DNA of 64,000 nucleotides from Phyllobacterium sp. 628 (GCF_014189505.1 NZ_CP050300.1:62001-126000); one strand, 5' to 3'. Counted from the stretch's first letter, positions 1 through 9,578 are shown. Made by a program: numbers and translations. Notes: a model not told the origin generated them from the letters alone.

Positions 1-746
1 TCCGCCGCACTTGACCAGAGATTGCCAGCCATATCGACGCGCATGCCATCGGGAATACCATTGTCGATGTGGGCAAAGACACGTCCATTGCTCAACGTGC
101 CGTTGTTGACGACGTCAAAGACCCGGATATGCCGTGGAGCGCCTTCCTTGTGACTGGCGCCGGAATCGGCGATATAAAGCAATTTCTCATCCGGTGAAAA
201 GACCAGGCCGTTGGGCTGAAGAAAGTCAGTGACGACTGTCGCGATATCACCAGTTGCAGGATCCAGCCGATAGACATTGCGCGATGGCTGTTCCGGGTCC
301 GATTTATAACCCTCATAGTCAGACAAAATACCGTAGGTCGGGTCGGTAAACCAAATACCGCCATCCGAATGCACCACAACATCATTAGGCGAATTAAGCC
401 GCTTGCCCTGATACTGATCGGCGAGGACAGTAATGCTGCCGTCGGCTTCCGTGCGTGTTACCCGGCGCGTGCCGTGTTCGCACGATACAAGGCGCCCTTC
501 GCGGTCGCGCGTATTGCCATTTGTGAAATTGGACGGCTCCCGAAAAACCGAAACGCCGCCGCCCGGCACCCACCGCAGCATGCGCTGGTTCGGGATATCA
601 CTCCACAAAAGACAGTTGCTGTCATTGAGCCATACCGGGCCCTCTGCCCATCGGCAGGAAGAATACAATTCTTCAAGGTCGGCGCTGCCGACGATAAGGG
701 AGCGGAAACGGGGATCATGGATTTCGTAGAGTGCGGTATTGGTCAT
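1..746 (-). CDS. SMP-30/gluconolactonase family protein (3' end beyond left edge)
   Basis: The frame is open from an ATG at 746 to the left edge with no stop, so the C-terminus lies outside the window. The visible ~248 residues read as a calcium-dependent six-bladed propeller lactonase of the SMP-30/gluconolactonase/LRE family: an early WAEGPVW motif, then RLNSPNDVVV, GIWFTDPTYG, QPNGLVFSPD and NGIPDGMRVD, which carry the metal and substrate residues. Such enzymes open sugar lactones to aldonic acids. It is the last gene of the minus-strand sugar ABC operon, 18 bases after the second permease, so I infer that it acts on the imported sugar after oxidation to a lactone. The exact sugar cannot be read from the sequence. 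Confidence 0.85.
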   Translation of the reverse strand, partial: MTNTALYEIHDPRFRSLIVGSADLEELYSSCRWAEGPVWLNDSNCLLWSDIPNQRMLRWVPGGGVSVFREPSNFTNGNTRDREGRLVSCEHGTRRVTRTEADGSITVLADQYQGKRLNSPNDVVVHSDGGIWFTDPTYGILSDYEGYKSDPEQPSRNVYRLDPATGDIATVVTDFLQPNGLVFSPDEKLLYIADSGASHKEGAPRHIRVFDVVNNGTLSNGRVFAHIDNGIPDGMRVDMAGNLWSSAA

Positions 747-764
747 TGACGGGGTACACCACTT

Positions 765-1718
765 TTAACGTTTAACGGAAGAATCGCGTCCACCGGCGAG
801 TACGATAACGCCGATGATTATAATGCCGGTCATGATAAGGCGGATGCCAGCGTCGAACCCATAGGTGTTCAGCATCGACACGACCAGAAACATGAAAAGG
901 GAAGCGCCCCATATGCCGGGCACATTGGAATCGCCGCCAGCGACAGCGGTTCCGCCGATCACCACGACGGCGATCGACATGAGCAGATATTCGGATCCCA
1001 TATTGAGTGCCGCACCGCCTGAAAAGTTTGCCAACAGGTAGCCGCAGACCGACGCCAGAACCGCGCAGAGCACATAGGTGGCAATGCGAACACCATCGAC
1101 AGGAATGTCGGTCATGCGGGCGGCCAGAATGCTTTGGCCGATGGCCGAGACCCAGCGGCCATAAATCGTCTTTTGCAGAAGGATATAGGCAAGTATCGAC
1201 AGGCCAAGTGCGATCAGCGCAACATTGGGGATCCCGAGCGTGCTCGACGTGGTGAAATCAGCCAAAGCGGAAGGCGGCTTGATGCGCAGGCCGCGATTGG
1301 TCCAGATCGCCGTGGATTGCACGATGAAACTCATCGACAGGGTAGCAATAATGGGCGGAATGCGCAGCAGCTTAATCAGGCCGTAATTGCCAATTCCAAT
1401 GGCGATGCCGATCCCGATTGCGATCAGCAAACCCGGCACGACCATTGAATTGTCAACGTTCATGACCTTCAGCGCAACCGTACCCGCCAGGGTCATCGTT
1501 GCGGGTACGCTGAGATCAATATTGCCCGGTCCGAGCGTGATGACAAACATCTGCCCAATGCCAACAATGATGGAAAACGCCGCAAAGGTCAGCGCCGCCT
1601 GGCTGAGACCAATCGTGCTGGCACCGCCGGTAAACATAATCGTAATAAACCAGACGATTGCGGTGGCAACGAACGACCATATCCACGGTTTGCGGAATAG
1701 AAGCTTTATCGCGGTCAT
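765..1718 (-). CDS. Sugar ABC transporter permease (RbsC-like), second subunit
   Basis: This 317-residue, very hydrophobic protein has about eight to ten membrane segments and the BPD_transp_2 (RbsC/XylH) pattern, including the GNIDLSV stretch near residue 65 and a GG(T/E)-rich loop near 225-240. It forms half of the inner-membrane channel of a carbohydrate ABC importer. Its ATG overlaps the stop of the upstream permease by four bases (ATGA), so the two are translationally coupled and probably form a heterodimer. The lactonase gene follows directly. Confidence 0.9.
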   Translation of the reverse strand: MTAIKLLFRKPWIWSFVATAIVWFITIMFTGGASTIGLSQAALTFAAFSIIVGIGQMFVITLGPGNIDLSVPATMTLAGTVALKVMNVDNSMVVPGLLIAIGIGIAIGIGNYGLIKLLRIPPIIATLSMSFIVQSTAIWTNRGLRIKPPSALADFTTSSTLGIPNVALIALGLSILAYILLQKTIYGRWVSAIGQSILAARMTDIPVDGVRIATYVLCAVLASVCGYLLANFSGGAALNMGSEYLLMSIAVVVIGGTAVAGGDSNVPGIWGASLFMFLVVSMLNTYGFDAGIRLIMTGIIIIGVIVLAGGRDSSVKR

Positions 1719-2662
1719 GCGGATTTCCCCCGCTTCTCCAACCGGTTGAACAGCAACCGAAGGGCAAGAACAATAATCAGGATCGCACCCTGAGCGCCAA
1801 TCTGCCAGTCCGGCGAAATACGCAGGAATGACAGGAACGAGCCCGCGAGTGTCAGTGTCAAAGCACCGATGACCGCGCCAATCGGCGAGACCCGGCCGCC
1901 AACAAACTCTCCGCCGCCTAGAATAACGCCGGCAATGGAAAGCAGTGTGTAACGCAGAGCGATATTGGCGTCAGCTGAAGTCGTGAGACCAACCAGTGCA
2001 ATCCCGGCAAGAATGGCAAAGAATGCAGCCAGCGCGTAAATCGCAGCACGCGCCCGGACAATGGACCAGCCTGCCCGTTCGACCGAGCGGGCATTGCCGC
2101 CGACGCCGCGCAATACGACACCGAATGATGAGCGCATGATCAGAAAGTGAGCGCAAAGCGCGATGACGATGCTTGCAATGATGGCGGTCGGAACAAAAGG
2201 CGGCTTGGACGTCATGAGTGCCCGCGCCCATACGGGTGCCTGACCGCCCGGTGCAGGCAGGATCAGAACCGCCAGTCCGCCCCAGATAAAACTCATGCCC
2301 AGAGTGACAACGACAGATGGCAAATCCCGCACATGGATCAGAACTCCGAGCGCAGCATAAACGAGTATTGCTGCACCGAGGATCACGATCCCGAGCAAAG
2401 GATTTGTGTTCAGGAACGTCGCTACGACGCAGGCAACAAAGCTGACGAATGTTCCCATCGAAAGATCAAGATCATTGACCGTCAGGATCAGCATCTGCGC
2501 AATCGTCGCCAGCGCAATCGGCACGGCAAGATTAAACAGCAGGTTCATGCCGGAATAGCTCATCGCCCGCGGTTGCAGGGTGAAGATGACGATCAGCAAA
2601 ATGGTGAGTGACAGTGCGGGGATCAACAGGCGAACCGCATCCCGTGTGAACAGATTTCTCAT
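1715..2662 (-). CDS. Sugar ABC transporter permease (RbsC-like), first subunit
   Basis: A 315-residue integral membrane permease of the same BPD_transp_2 family as its downstream neighbour, with the matching NDLDLSMG motif near residue 65 and GGGEFVGG in the conserved cytoplasmic loop. Its start overlaps the stop of the ATPase gene by four bases and its stop overlaps the next permease start by four bases, so ATPase and both permeases look like one translational unit. Two different permeases with one fused ATPase is common for pentose or galactofuranose-type (YtfQRT) importers, but the substrate is not identifiable here. Confidence 0.9.
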   Translation of the reverse strand: MRNLFTRDAVRLLIPALSLTILLIVIFTLQPRAMSYSGMNLLFNLAVPIALATIAQMLILTVNDLDLSMGTFVSFVACVVATFLNTNPLLGIVILGAAILVYAALGVLIHVRDLPSVVVTLGMSFIWGGLAVLILPAPGGQAPVWARALMTSKPPFVPTAIIASIVIALCAHFLIMRSSFGVVLRGVGGNARSVERAGWSIVRARAAIYALAAFFAILAGIALVGLTTSADANIALRYTLLSIAGVILGGGEFVGGRVSPIGAVIGALTLTLAGSFLSFLRISPDWQIGAQGAILIIVLALRLLFNRLEKRGKSA

Positions 2663-4125
2663 GCGGCAGCACCGATGAATGAGGCGGCCAGAACGTTTTT
2701 TTCCGTCACATCATCACCGGAGAGTTCCGCGACAATGATGCCATTGTTGAACACATAGACGCGGTCACACAGGCAGATCTCATCCATTTCCGTGGAATAC
2801 CAGACAAATGTGCGGCCATTTTCCGCTTCCGACCGCAGAATCGAATAGACTTCCTGTTTTGTGCCGACGTCAACGCCGCGCATCGGATCATCCATCAGAA
2901 CAGCGGCTGCCCGCGTCGCCAGCGCTCGGGCGAACAGGACTTTCTGCTGATTACCACCCGAAAGTGACAGGATACGGTTTTCAACATCCTTGGTACGAAT
3001 TTCGATCCGCGACTTCCAGGATTGAACCAGCTCCGCTTCGCGTGTTTGACTGACGAACCCTTTGGACGAAAGGTCTGGCAGATTGCCAACGGACAGGTTC
3101 TTCTGGATACTCCAGAGCGGAAACACGCCGTTCAAGGTACGGTCGCCGGCAACAAAGGTCACCCTTGGCGTGCGTTCACGCAGCCAGCTGCGGCTATGTT
3201 TGAGATAAAGATCAATCAATGTTTCCGTCTGGCCGTGACCACCGAGCCCGGCCAAGCCAATGATCTCGCCCTTATGCGCCCGGAATGGCAGACCCTGCCC
3301 CCGGCGCTTGGCTGCAGAAAGGACAGGCTCATCATTGATGGCGATCCGGACAATTCTCGCCGAAGGCCCCTTCACCACGCTGCCCATGGATTCAACAAGG
3401 CTATGTTCGGTGAATTCGGACGACGGTCTGCACGCGACCACCTTGCCATCTTTCATGACGACAATCCGGTCGCAGGTGGAAAGGATTTCACCAAGGATGT
3501 GCGAAATGAAAATCACCGAACCACCGGCTTTGACGAAGGTTCGCACATAGTTCAAGAGTTGTGCTGCAAGGCCGGCATCGAGTGATGACGTGGGTTCATC
3601 CAGAATGATTAGCCGCACCTTTTGCGCCACTTCGGAAAAGGCAGTGGCGATCTCCACCATCTGCCGTTCAGCAATGGTCAGGTCACCCACAAGCGCAGTT
3701 GCCGGGATGTGATGGCCGGGGAAAATATCATCGAGCTTGGCACGAACAACCGCGCTTGCCCGTTTGCGCCAGCCCCAACCTTTCAGGCTGTGATACATGA
3801 CGCGGGTGTTTTCGGTGACGGTGAGGTTCGGGCAGAGCGAAAGCTCCTGAAAAACGCAGCGCACTCCATGATCGCGCGCGACCTTCACGCTGTATTTTTC
3901 GACCGGCTTTCCATCCAGCGTAATACGCCCTTCATGCGGTGTGAGACCGCCATTGATAACATTGACAATGGTGGACTTGCCGGCACCGTTGTGCCCGACA
4001 AGGCCGATGCACTCACCGGCGCGGATCGTAACAGTAACGCCGTCCAGTGCCTTGACGGCACCAAAACTGATCCGGGCATCCGTCACCTCGATCACCGCAT
4101 CCTGCGGCTCAACAACAGTCATCAT
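2659..4125 (-). CDS. Sugar ABC transporter, duplicated ATP-binding protein
   Basis: A 488-residue fused double nucleotide-binding subunit of the RbsA/MglA/XylG family that powers import through the two downstream permeases. The N-terminal half has Walker A GHNGAGKST, a signature replaced by LTIAERQMVEIA, and Walker B LIILDEPTSSLD. The C-terminal half has a degenerate Walker A (GLGGHGQTE), a normal LSGGNQQKV signature and an LMDDPMRGVD Walker B. This asymmetry is usual in the family. I chose the ATG at 4125 because AGGGA lies five bases upstream; a GTG at 4161 would add 12 unlikely residues. The 74-base gap to the upstream binding-protein gene contains inverted repeats. Confidence 0.9.
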   Translation of the reverse strand: MMTVVEPQDAVIEVTDARISFGAVKALDGVTVTIRAGECIGLVGHNGAGKSTIVNVINGGLTPHEGRITLDGKPVEKYSVKVARDHGVRCVFQELSLCPNLTVTENTRVMYHSLKGWGWRKRASAVVRAKLDDIFPGHHIPATALVGDLTIAERQMVEIATAFSEVAQKVRLIILDEPTSSLDAGLAAQLLNYVRTFVKAGGSVIFISHILGEILSTCDRIVVMKDGKVVACRPSSEFTEHSLVESMGSVVKGPSARIVRIAINDEPVLSAAKRRGQGLPFRAHKGEIIGLAGLGGHGQTETLIDLYLKHSRSWLRERTPRVTFVAGDRTLNGVFPLWSIQKNLSVGNLPDLSSKGFVSQTREAELVQSWKSRIEIRTKDVENRILSLSGGNQQKVLFARALATRAAAVLMDDPMRGVDVGTKQEVYSILRSEAENGRTFVWYSTEMDEICLCDRVYVFNNGIIVAELSGDDVTEKNVLAASFIGAAA

Positions 4126-4147
4126 TGAAATCCCTGATATCGCGGAA

Positions 4148-4199
4148 GTTCTGCCCGACACTATGGTCAGGCAGAACAGATCCTGTCGAGCGGCAGAAC
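4148..4199. repeat. Inverted repeats between binding-protein and ATPase genes
   Basis: GTTCTGCC at 4148-4155 is complementary to two copies of GGCAGAAC at 4170-4177 and 4192-4199, so the transcript can fold in two alternative ways just after the binding-protein stop codon. There is no T-run. Hairpins here often protect upstream binding-protein mRNA and reduce read-through; that role is inferred. Confidence 0.4.
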
Positions 4200-5216
4200 C
4201 TATTTGGCAGCGGCGATGGCCTTCTGTGTGTCTTCCAGCGAGTATTCCACATTCGCCACGCCGCCCTCCTGCGTTTTCGCAAGGTTGGCTTCCAGAGTAT
4301 CCTGATCAATCTGCAGCAGAGGCACGACGAGGTCCTTCTTCACCTGCTTGCCGTCAAGGATTTGCTGGGCGACCCAGAATGCCAAGGTCGAGACACCAGG
4401 AGCGATAGAAACCGACATGGTCTCGTACTTGCTGGCATCCTTCTGCTTTTTCCACCAGACCAGTTCGTCCTGACGATTGCCCATGACAATCACAGGGGTC
4501 GGCCGCTTGGCAGCTTCGAAGGCTTGTGCCGTACCGTAGCCATCGCCGCCTTGGGTAACAACACCAGCGATTTCGGGCAAGCTTGGGAGGACGCCTGCCA
4601 CGGCGCGCTGCGCAACGTCCTGCGCCCAATCGCCATGGACCGACCCGGCGATCTTGAATTGCGGAAACTGTTTGACGCCTTCATGGATACCGGCGGAGAT
4701 TTCATCATCAACCGAAACGCCCGCAAGACCACGGATTTCCAGAAGATTGCCGCCTTTCGGAAGCTTCTTGGATAGATATTCAACTTGCTTACGGCCCATT
4801 TCCTTGAAATCGACCGCAATGCGCCATGCGCAAGGCTCCGTCACGATACCATCAAAGGACACCACGGTAATGCCGGCATCGCAGGCTTCCTTCACGGCGC
4901 CGTTAAGCGCAGTCGGAGACGCTGCATCAACAACGATGGCGTCATAGCCCTGCAAAATCATGTTCTGGATCTGCGCCGCCTGTTCTGTCGCCTGATTTTC
5001 CGCTGTTGTAAAAGAGTCAGCAGCAGCCACAACGCCTGACTTGACCGCTTCACCAGTTATTTTTGTCCAACTGGTCAACATGGCCTGACGCCAGGAATTT
5101 CCGGCATAGTTGTTGGACAAAGCAATTTTCTTGCCTGCCGTATCCGCCATCGCCACGCCCGGCACTGCCGCGCAAGCAAGCGCCACCGATGCCAACAGAA
5201 TATTGGTAATCTTCAT
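4200..5216 (-). CDS. Sugar ABC transporter substrate-binding protein
   Basis: A 338-residue periplasmic binding protein of the type 1 (ribose/YtfQ-like, Peripla_BP_4) group. Residues 1-24 form a Sec signal peptide ending around GVAMA, followed by the mature start DTAGKKIALSNNYAGNSWR. Later motifs (GYDAIVVDAASP, VVSFDGIVTEPC, LLEIRGLAGVSVDDE, AGVVTQGGDGYGTAQAF) match the two-lobe fold. The ATG at 5216 has GGGAGAGAAC just upstream; an in-frame start at 5231 lacks this spacing. It is first in the operon, and the divergent two-component system upstream is the likely regulator. Confidence 0.9.
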   Translation of the reverse strand: MKITNILLASVALACAAVPGVAMADTAGKKIALSNNYAGNSWRQAMLTSWTKITGEAVKSGVVAAADSFTTAENQATEQAAQIQNMILQGYDAIVVDAASPTALNGAVKEACDAGITVVSFDGIVTEPCAWRIAVDFKEMGRKQVEYLSKKLPKGGNLLEIRGLAGVSVDDEISAGIHEGVKQFPQFKIAGSVHGDWAQDVAQRAVAGVLPSLPEIAGVVTQGGDGYGTAQAFEAAKRPTPVIVMGNRQDELVWWKKQKDASKYETMSVSIAPGVSTLAFWVAQQILDGKQVKKDLVVPLLQIDQDTLEANLAKTQEGGVANVEYSLEDTQKAIAAAK

Positions 5217-5431
5217 TGTTCTCTCTCCCAATTGTTACCATTTTCGAACAGATCTTGAACGGCACTTCGCCGGTCCAAGACTTCCTCCTGTCGAATTCTT
5301 CTCCCTCAAGATTTTCAAGATGAGTTATGGAGCAAGACTTGTATAGGCGCATTCAGGCAGGCATTTTGCGGGTTGTGCGATAAATGGTGCGGGATCACGC
5401 AAGACGAAATGCTGTGAGCGGGCGCTTTATT

Positions 5432-5445
5432 TAGACAAAAGTCTA
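5432..5445. promoter_or_regulatory. Inverted repeat in the divergent ABC / kinase promoter region
   Basis: TAGAC AAAA GTCTA, two perfect 5-base arms, sits in the 285-base gap between the divergent binding-protein and sensor-kinase genes. It is a plausible operator for the LuxR-type response regulator encoded at 6741, but no second copy was found, so confidence is low. Confidence 0.3.
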
Positions 5446-5501
5446 TGACTCGAAACTGCGTGGGTGATGCGATAGAAACAGTTCCAGCGGGAGATGCAAC
5501 A

Positions 5502-6730
5502 ATGTTGAAGATGGCGCCAGCGGCGCTGCTCAATCACTATATGGGAATTTCGCGGCTATTGGCCGGTCAGTTAGAGTTCCGCTCGGCTATACGCGCCGTT
5601 GCAGCAGAAATTTCGCATATCATTCCCCACGACCATCTCGACGTCTGCATCATCATGCATGGCGGAAAATATCACACCGCCTATGAAACCGGGCTCGAAA
5701 CCGCATGGGGAAACACCCCGCCTGCGCTTGTCTCAGGCAGTCCGATCCGCGCTCTTCTCTGGGCGAGGTTCCCTATCAGTTGACTGATGATGCCTGCAAC
5801 GACCCGCGTTTCAATTTCAAGGGTTCCTTTATCCGGCCAGTGTTCGAGCAGGGCCTGCGCAGCCGTATCCATGTACCTCTGAAAGTTGAGGGAGATATCA
5901 TCGGCGCACTTAGTTGTTCGTCGCATCAAACGGGTCTCTACACCATGGACGATGTCGAGAATGCGCGTTCCATTGCCGATCTTCTATCCGCCTATTTCTT
6001 CGCCTTGCGCGCCGCCGAACAGGCACAGCAATCGGCCATTGTCGAAGCGGAAGCCCGTGTCCGGGAAGAAGGCCTGCGCCTTGGCGCGCTCAATTTGACC
6101 GAAGCGCTCGAGAGGGAACGCCAGCGTATCGGCATGGATTTGCATGATCAGACATTGGCGGACCTGACCCGTCTTGCCCGGCGTTTGGAGCGCCTGGCGC
6201 ACGAGCCGCATGTCTCCGGCGAAGAGCTGGAGCCGCTTGTCCGCAGCCTGCAGCACAGTATGCAGGATTTGCGGCAGATCATCGAAGATGCCAAACCCTC
6301 GGTTCTCCAGCTCTTCGGCTTCAGTCAAGCCGTTGAAAATCATCTCGACCGGTCGGTGCGTGAGAGCGGTACCGGGGTTTCCACCGAATTGATTGACGAA
6401 ACCAAGGGGATCATTGATCAACTCGATGAGACCATATTGATCGCTCTCTTTCGCATCACACAGGAAGCCATCAACAATGCCATTCGCCACGCCCACGCCA
6501 GACATCTTTTGGTGCGGCTGTTCGAACGGGGCGGCAGCATCTCCATCGAAGTCATCGATGATGGTTGCGGCCTGAAAACAGGACGGCGTTCTGGCGGCGG
6601 TATCAATAATATGAAAACGCGTGCACGGCTGATTTCGGCGAAGTTTTCAATTGGTTCCAACAGAGAGAATCTTGGAACCCATGTCACTGTTCATTTGCCA
6701 CTGGCCACCCTGCGCGAGCGCCAATTGTGA
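5502..6730 (+). pseudogene. GAF-domain sensor histidine kinase, frameshifted
   Basis: The gene starts at an ATG at 5502 (GGGAGA upstream) and encodes a GAF sensor (about residues 15-170), then a HisKA_3 dimerisation domain with RQRIGMDLHDQTLADL (H is the phosphoacceptor) and a HATPase_c domain with EAINNAIRHAHA and DDGCGL. The reading frame breaks near 5756-5763. The upstream frame ends in PIRALLWARFPIS-stop, while GEVPYQLTDDACNDPRF continues in another frame; adding one base in CTTCTC-TGGG restores LLLGEVPY. No transmembrane segment is visible, so an intact version would be cytoplasmic. The response regulator gene follows after ten bases. The break may be a real mutation or an assembly error. 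Confidence 0.8.
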
Positions 6731-6740
6731 GGAAGCCTTG

Positions 6741-7466
6741 ATGAAAGTCCTGATTGTCGAGGACGATCCACTGCACCGGTCCTATCTGCACGAGGCGGTG
6801 AATGCAGCCCTCCCTGAGTGCGATACCATTGTTGAAGCCGAAAACGGCACCGAAGCGGAAAGGCTTGCGCGCGATCACAAGTCGGCTCACATCGTCATGG
6901 ACCTGCAGATGCAGACCAGAAATGGCATCGAGGCTGCCCGGACCATCTGGAAGGAGCGGCCGGATACCCGCATCCTGTTTTGGTCGAACTATTCGGATGA
7001 AGCCTATGTGCGCGGCGTTGCCCGTATCGTGCCGGATGGCGCCGCCTTCGGCTATGTCCTCAAATCGGCTTCGGAGGAACGGCTGAAACTTGCTCTGCGC
7101 AGCATCTTCATTGAGGCTCAGTGCGTTATTGATCGCGAAGTGCGCGGCATGCAGCAAAAAAGTCTTGGCCAAACAAAAGGTGTCAGTGACAGCGAGTACG
7201 AAATCCTGATTGATATTGCGCTGGGATTGACAGACCGGGCCATTGCACGCCGCCGCAATCTTTCATTGCGCAGTGTCCAGAACAGATTGCAGCAGCTCTA
7301 CGAAAAGCTCGACGTCTACCAGAGTTCATCGGATGAGCAGGACGAAGGCCGTTTCAACCTGCGGGCACGCGCCGTCGCTGTGGCATTGCTGCGTAAGCTT
7401 CTGAACTACAATGCTCTGGAGCGCGCTGAGACCGAGCTTGCCGAGTGGCTTGATATTCGAAACTAA
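6741..7466 (+). CDS. LuxR/NarL-type response regulator
   Basis: A 241-residue regulator. The N-terminal receiver begins MKVLIVEDDPLHRSYL (acidic pair EDD) with phosphoacceptor Asp in IVMDLQMQTRNG and the conserved Lys in YVLKSAS. A C-terminal HTH of the GerE type covers roughly residues 155-200 (TDRAIARRRNLSLRSVQNRLQQLYEKL). It pairs with the frameshifted GAF kinase directly upstream and probably controls the divergent sugar ABC operon, the kinase-regulator genes, or both. The stop overlaps the end of the convergent GntR gene by four bases. Confidence 0.85.
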   Translation: MKVLIVEDDPLHRSYLHEAVNAALPECDTIVEAENGTEAERLARDHKSAHIVMDLQMQTRNGIEAARTIWKERPDTRILFWSNYSDEAYVRGVARIVPDGAAFGYVLKSASEERLKLALRSIFIEAQCVIDREVRGMQQKSLGQTKGVSDSEYEILIDIALGLTDRAIARRRNLSLRSVQNRLQQLYEKLDVYQSSSDEQDEGRFNLRARAVAVALLRKLLNYNALERAETELAEWLDIRN

Positions 7467-8374
7467 ACCGCAGGAAAGTCTGGGATCAATTCTTCTGCCG
7501 GCATGGATTGCAGCAGGGTTTCGCGGGCTGAGCGCAAATGGTTGCGGCAGGCAATATCGACCTTCTTCGGATCGCGTGAGCGCAGAGCGCTGATATAGTC
7601 CAGATGCTCTTCCAGCGCCTTGGCGTTGCGCGCCCGCTCGTTCACTTTTCTCCATTGATAATGGTAGTGAAACACGATCGCGATCACGTCATAGAAATCG
7701 ATGACAAAGCGATTGCGCGAGGCCGAATGGATCATCCGGTGAAAGCGCTCGTCCAGTTCGGAAAAATCGAGATAGCGGTTCTCGATATCGCGCAGCAGCA
7801 CATGGTGATCCGCCTCCAGAACATCCAGTTCGTGCAACGCGGGATGGTCTTCAGGCAGCTTCGTGAACGCTACCGCCGACCGCAGCTCAAATATTTCGCG
7901 GATTTCGAACAACTCAAGCGCGAATGAACGCGTAAAGCCTTTCAAGACCCAATGGCTGTTCTTGCGTTTTTCGATAAGACCAAAACGGCTGAAGCGGATC
8001 AGGAATTCCCGCACACTTGATGTACCCACACCAATATCCCGCGCCAATTCCAGCTCGTTGATTTGCATGCCGGGTTGCGAGCCGCCAGCGAGAATGCGCT
8101 GCATGAAACTGCGCTCGATGACCTCCGAAAGAGAATCTGTTTCTTCATCCGGGAAGTAATCTGCTTTGACAGGCTTGCGCAGCACGGTCTTGCTGCGTTT
8201 CGTCCATTCAATCAGCCCCTTCTCCACCATGGTGCCGAGGATGGCGCGAACCGTTGTACGGCTGATGCCGAGCTTTGCTCCGAGTTCAGGCTCTGAAGGA
8301 AGTGTCTCGACCTCCTTGAGAAGCAGAAGGCATTTATTGTAGCCTTCCTTGAACACCGTATTCTGCTTTGACAT
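7463..8374 (-). CDS. GntR/FCD family regulator with two winged helices
   Basis: A 303-residue regulator with two predicted winged HTH segments. The first is at about residues 25-60 (PSEPELGAKLGISRTTVRAILGTMVEKGLI) and the second at about 95-145 (ELARDIGVGTSSVREFLIRFSRFGLIEKR). A helical FCD effector domain spans 155-290, with metal or ligand residues in ELDERFHRMIH and the late RNHLRSARE. Standard FadR-type GntR proteins have one winged helix, so the doubled N-terminus is unusual but recurs in sugar regulators of this order. It is transcribed away from the aldo/keto reductase operon and is the obvious candidate to bind the TTTATCGATAAA-like operators there. Confidence 0.85.
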   Translation of the reverse strand: MSKQNTVFKEGYNKCLLLLKEVETLPSEPELGAKLGISRTTVRAILGTMVEKGLIEWTKRSKTVLRKPVKADYFPDEETDSLSEVIERSFMQRILAGGSQPGMQINELELARDIGVGTSSVREFLIRFSRFGLIEKRKNSHWVLKGFTRSFALELFEIREIFELRSAVAFTKLPEDHPALHELDVLEADHHVLLRDIENRYLDFSELDERFHRMIHSASRNRFVIDFYDVIAIVFHYHYQWRKVNERARNAKALEEHLDYISALRSRDPKKVDIACRNHLRSARETLLQSMPAEELIPDFPAV

Positions 8375-8426
8375 TTTGCCTCTTCATCTGTGCGACCGAG
8401 CACCATCCAGACACAGCCCATTGTGT

Positions 8427-8472
8427 TTTATCCATAATAAACGTTGACGGCAAAATGTATTTTGTCGATAAA
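8427..8472. promoter_or_regulatory. Operator candidates in the GntR / aldo-keto reductase divergent promoter
   Basis: TTTATCCATAATAAA lies at 8427-8441 and TTTGTCGATAAA at 8461-8472. The second differs by one base from the perfect 12-base palindrome TTTATCGATAAA found before the binding-protein gene at 9579-9590. The shared motif upstream of both transcription units next to a GntR gene suggests one repressor site family; the binding itself is inferred. Confidence 0.55.
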
Positions 8473-8541
8473 AGACGAATTGCACGGATATTGACATCTC
8501 GCATCCTTGCTTTCACCATTAACTGGTTCTGGGAGGAGCAG

Positions 8542-9528
8542 TTGGATATCCGTAAAATTGGCAAAACGCCTCTGGCCGTTACAAAGATCGGCTTTGGCGG
8601 GGCTGCAATCGGCGGGCTTTACCGCGAATGCACGCGCGATGCAGCGATGGAAACGCTGCAGGCGGCGTGGGATGCTGGTCTGCGCTATTTTGATACGGCT
8701 CCCTTTTACGGTTTTGGGCTTTCGGAACGGCGGACCGGCGATTTCCTGCGTGACAAGCCGCGCGACACATACGTACTTTCGACCAAGGTTGGCCGGTTGT
8801 TACGGTCTGTCCCGGAGGATCAGGTGCCGGATCATTCCTATGTAAAGCCGCTGCCCTTCGCCGTGGACTATGACTACAGCTATGACGGCATCATGCGGTC
8901 CTTCGAGTTCAGCTTTGCCCGCCTTGGCTTGAACCGCATCGATATTCTCTATGTGCACGATATCGGCGTCTATACACACGGAGCGGCGAAGAATGCGGTT
9001 TATATGGGCCAACTTCTTGGCGGCGGACTGAAGGCACTTGAAGAACTGAAATCCTCCGGCGCCATTTCCGCCTATGGGCTTGGTGTCAACGAGGTGGATG
9101 TCTGCCTCGATGTCATTGCCAAACATCCGATTGATTGCATTCTTCTTGCCGGACGTTATTCCCTGCTCGACCGCTCCGCTGAGCGCGGCTTGCTGGACGT
9201 CTGCCGCGAGCAGCAGATATCTCTGGTGATCGGCGGTGTGTTCAATTCGGGAATTCTGGCAACGGGCCCGATTCACGGTGCCAATTTCGACTATGGTCCC
9301 GCATCCGAGGATGTTCTGGATCGGGTGCGCTCCTTGCAGAATATTGCCGTCAGACACAACATCCCGCTAGCGGCCGCAGCCCTTCAGTTTCCGCTGCGCG
9401 AACCGGTCGTTGCCAATGTGCTGATCGGCACCGCAAAACCATCAAGCCTGACGCGCAATATCGAGCTTTTATCCAGCAAAGTACCTGAATCCATCTACGC
9501 AGAAGCCGAGCAATTCACCATCCGTTGA
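8542..9528 (+). CDS. Aldo/keto reductase (aldose dehydrogenase-like)
   Basis: A 328-residue NAD(P)-dependent oxidoreductase with a TIM-barrel fold. The catalytic tetrad is visible: Asp and Tyr in YFDTAPFYGFGLSE, Lys in YVLSTKVGR, and His in DILYVHDIG. The family includes L-fucose dehydrogenase, D-threo-aldose 1-dehydrogenase and pyridoxal 4-dehydrogenase, which oxidise cyclic hemiacetals to lactones. I start at the TTG at 8542, because GGGAGGAG is placed correctly and the protein then begins at the family N-terminus; the upstream frame extension is not conserved-looking. It leads the sugar importer operon, so it probably oxidises the imported sugar to a lactone. Confidence 0.85.
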   Translation: MDIRKIGKTPLAVTKIGFGGAAIGGLYRECTRDAAMETLQAAWDAGLRYFDTAPFYGFGLSERRTGDFLRDKPRDTYVLSTKVGRLLRSVPEDQVPDHSYVKPLPFAVDYDYSYDGIMRSFEFSFARLGLNRIDILYVHDIGVYTHGAAKNAVYMGQLLGGGLKALEELKSSGAISAYGLGVNEVDVCLDVIAKHPIDCILLAGRYSLLDRSAERGLLDVCREQQISLVIGGVFNSGILATGPIHGANFDYGPASEDVLDRVRSLQNIAVRHNIPLAAAALQFPLREPVVANVLIGTAKPSSLTRNIELLSSKVPESIYAEAEQFTIR

Positions 9529-9578
9529 GACGCTTGCAAAGAATACGCATTTAAATTAGCTTCGCATCATCGATGTTT

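Noticed and set aside
5750..5770. Programmed -1 frameshift in the GAF kinase
   Set aside because: No heptanucleotide slippery site or downstream stem was found; a one-base deletion explains the break more simply.
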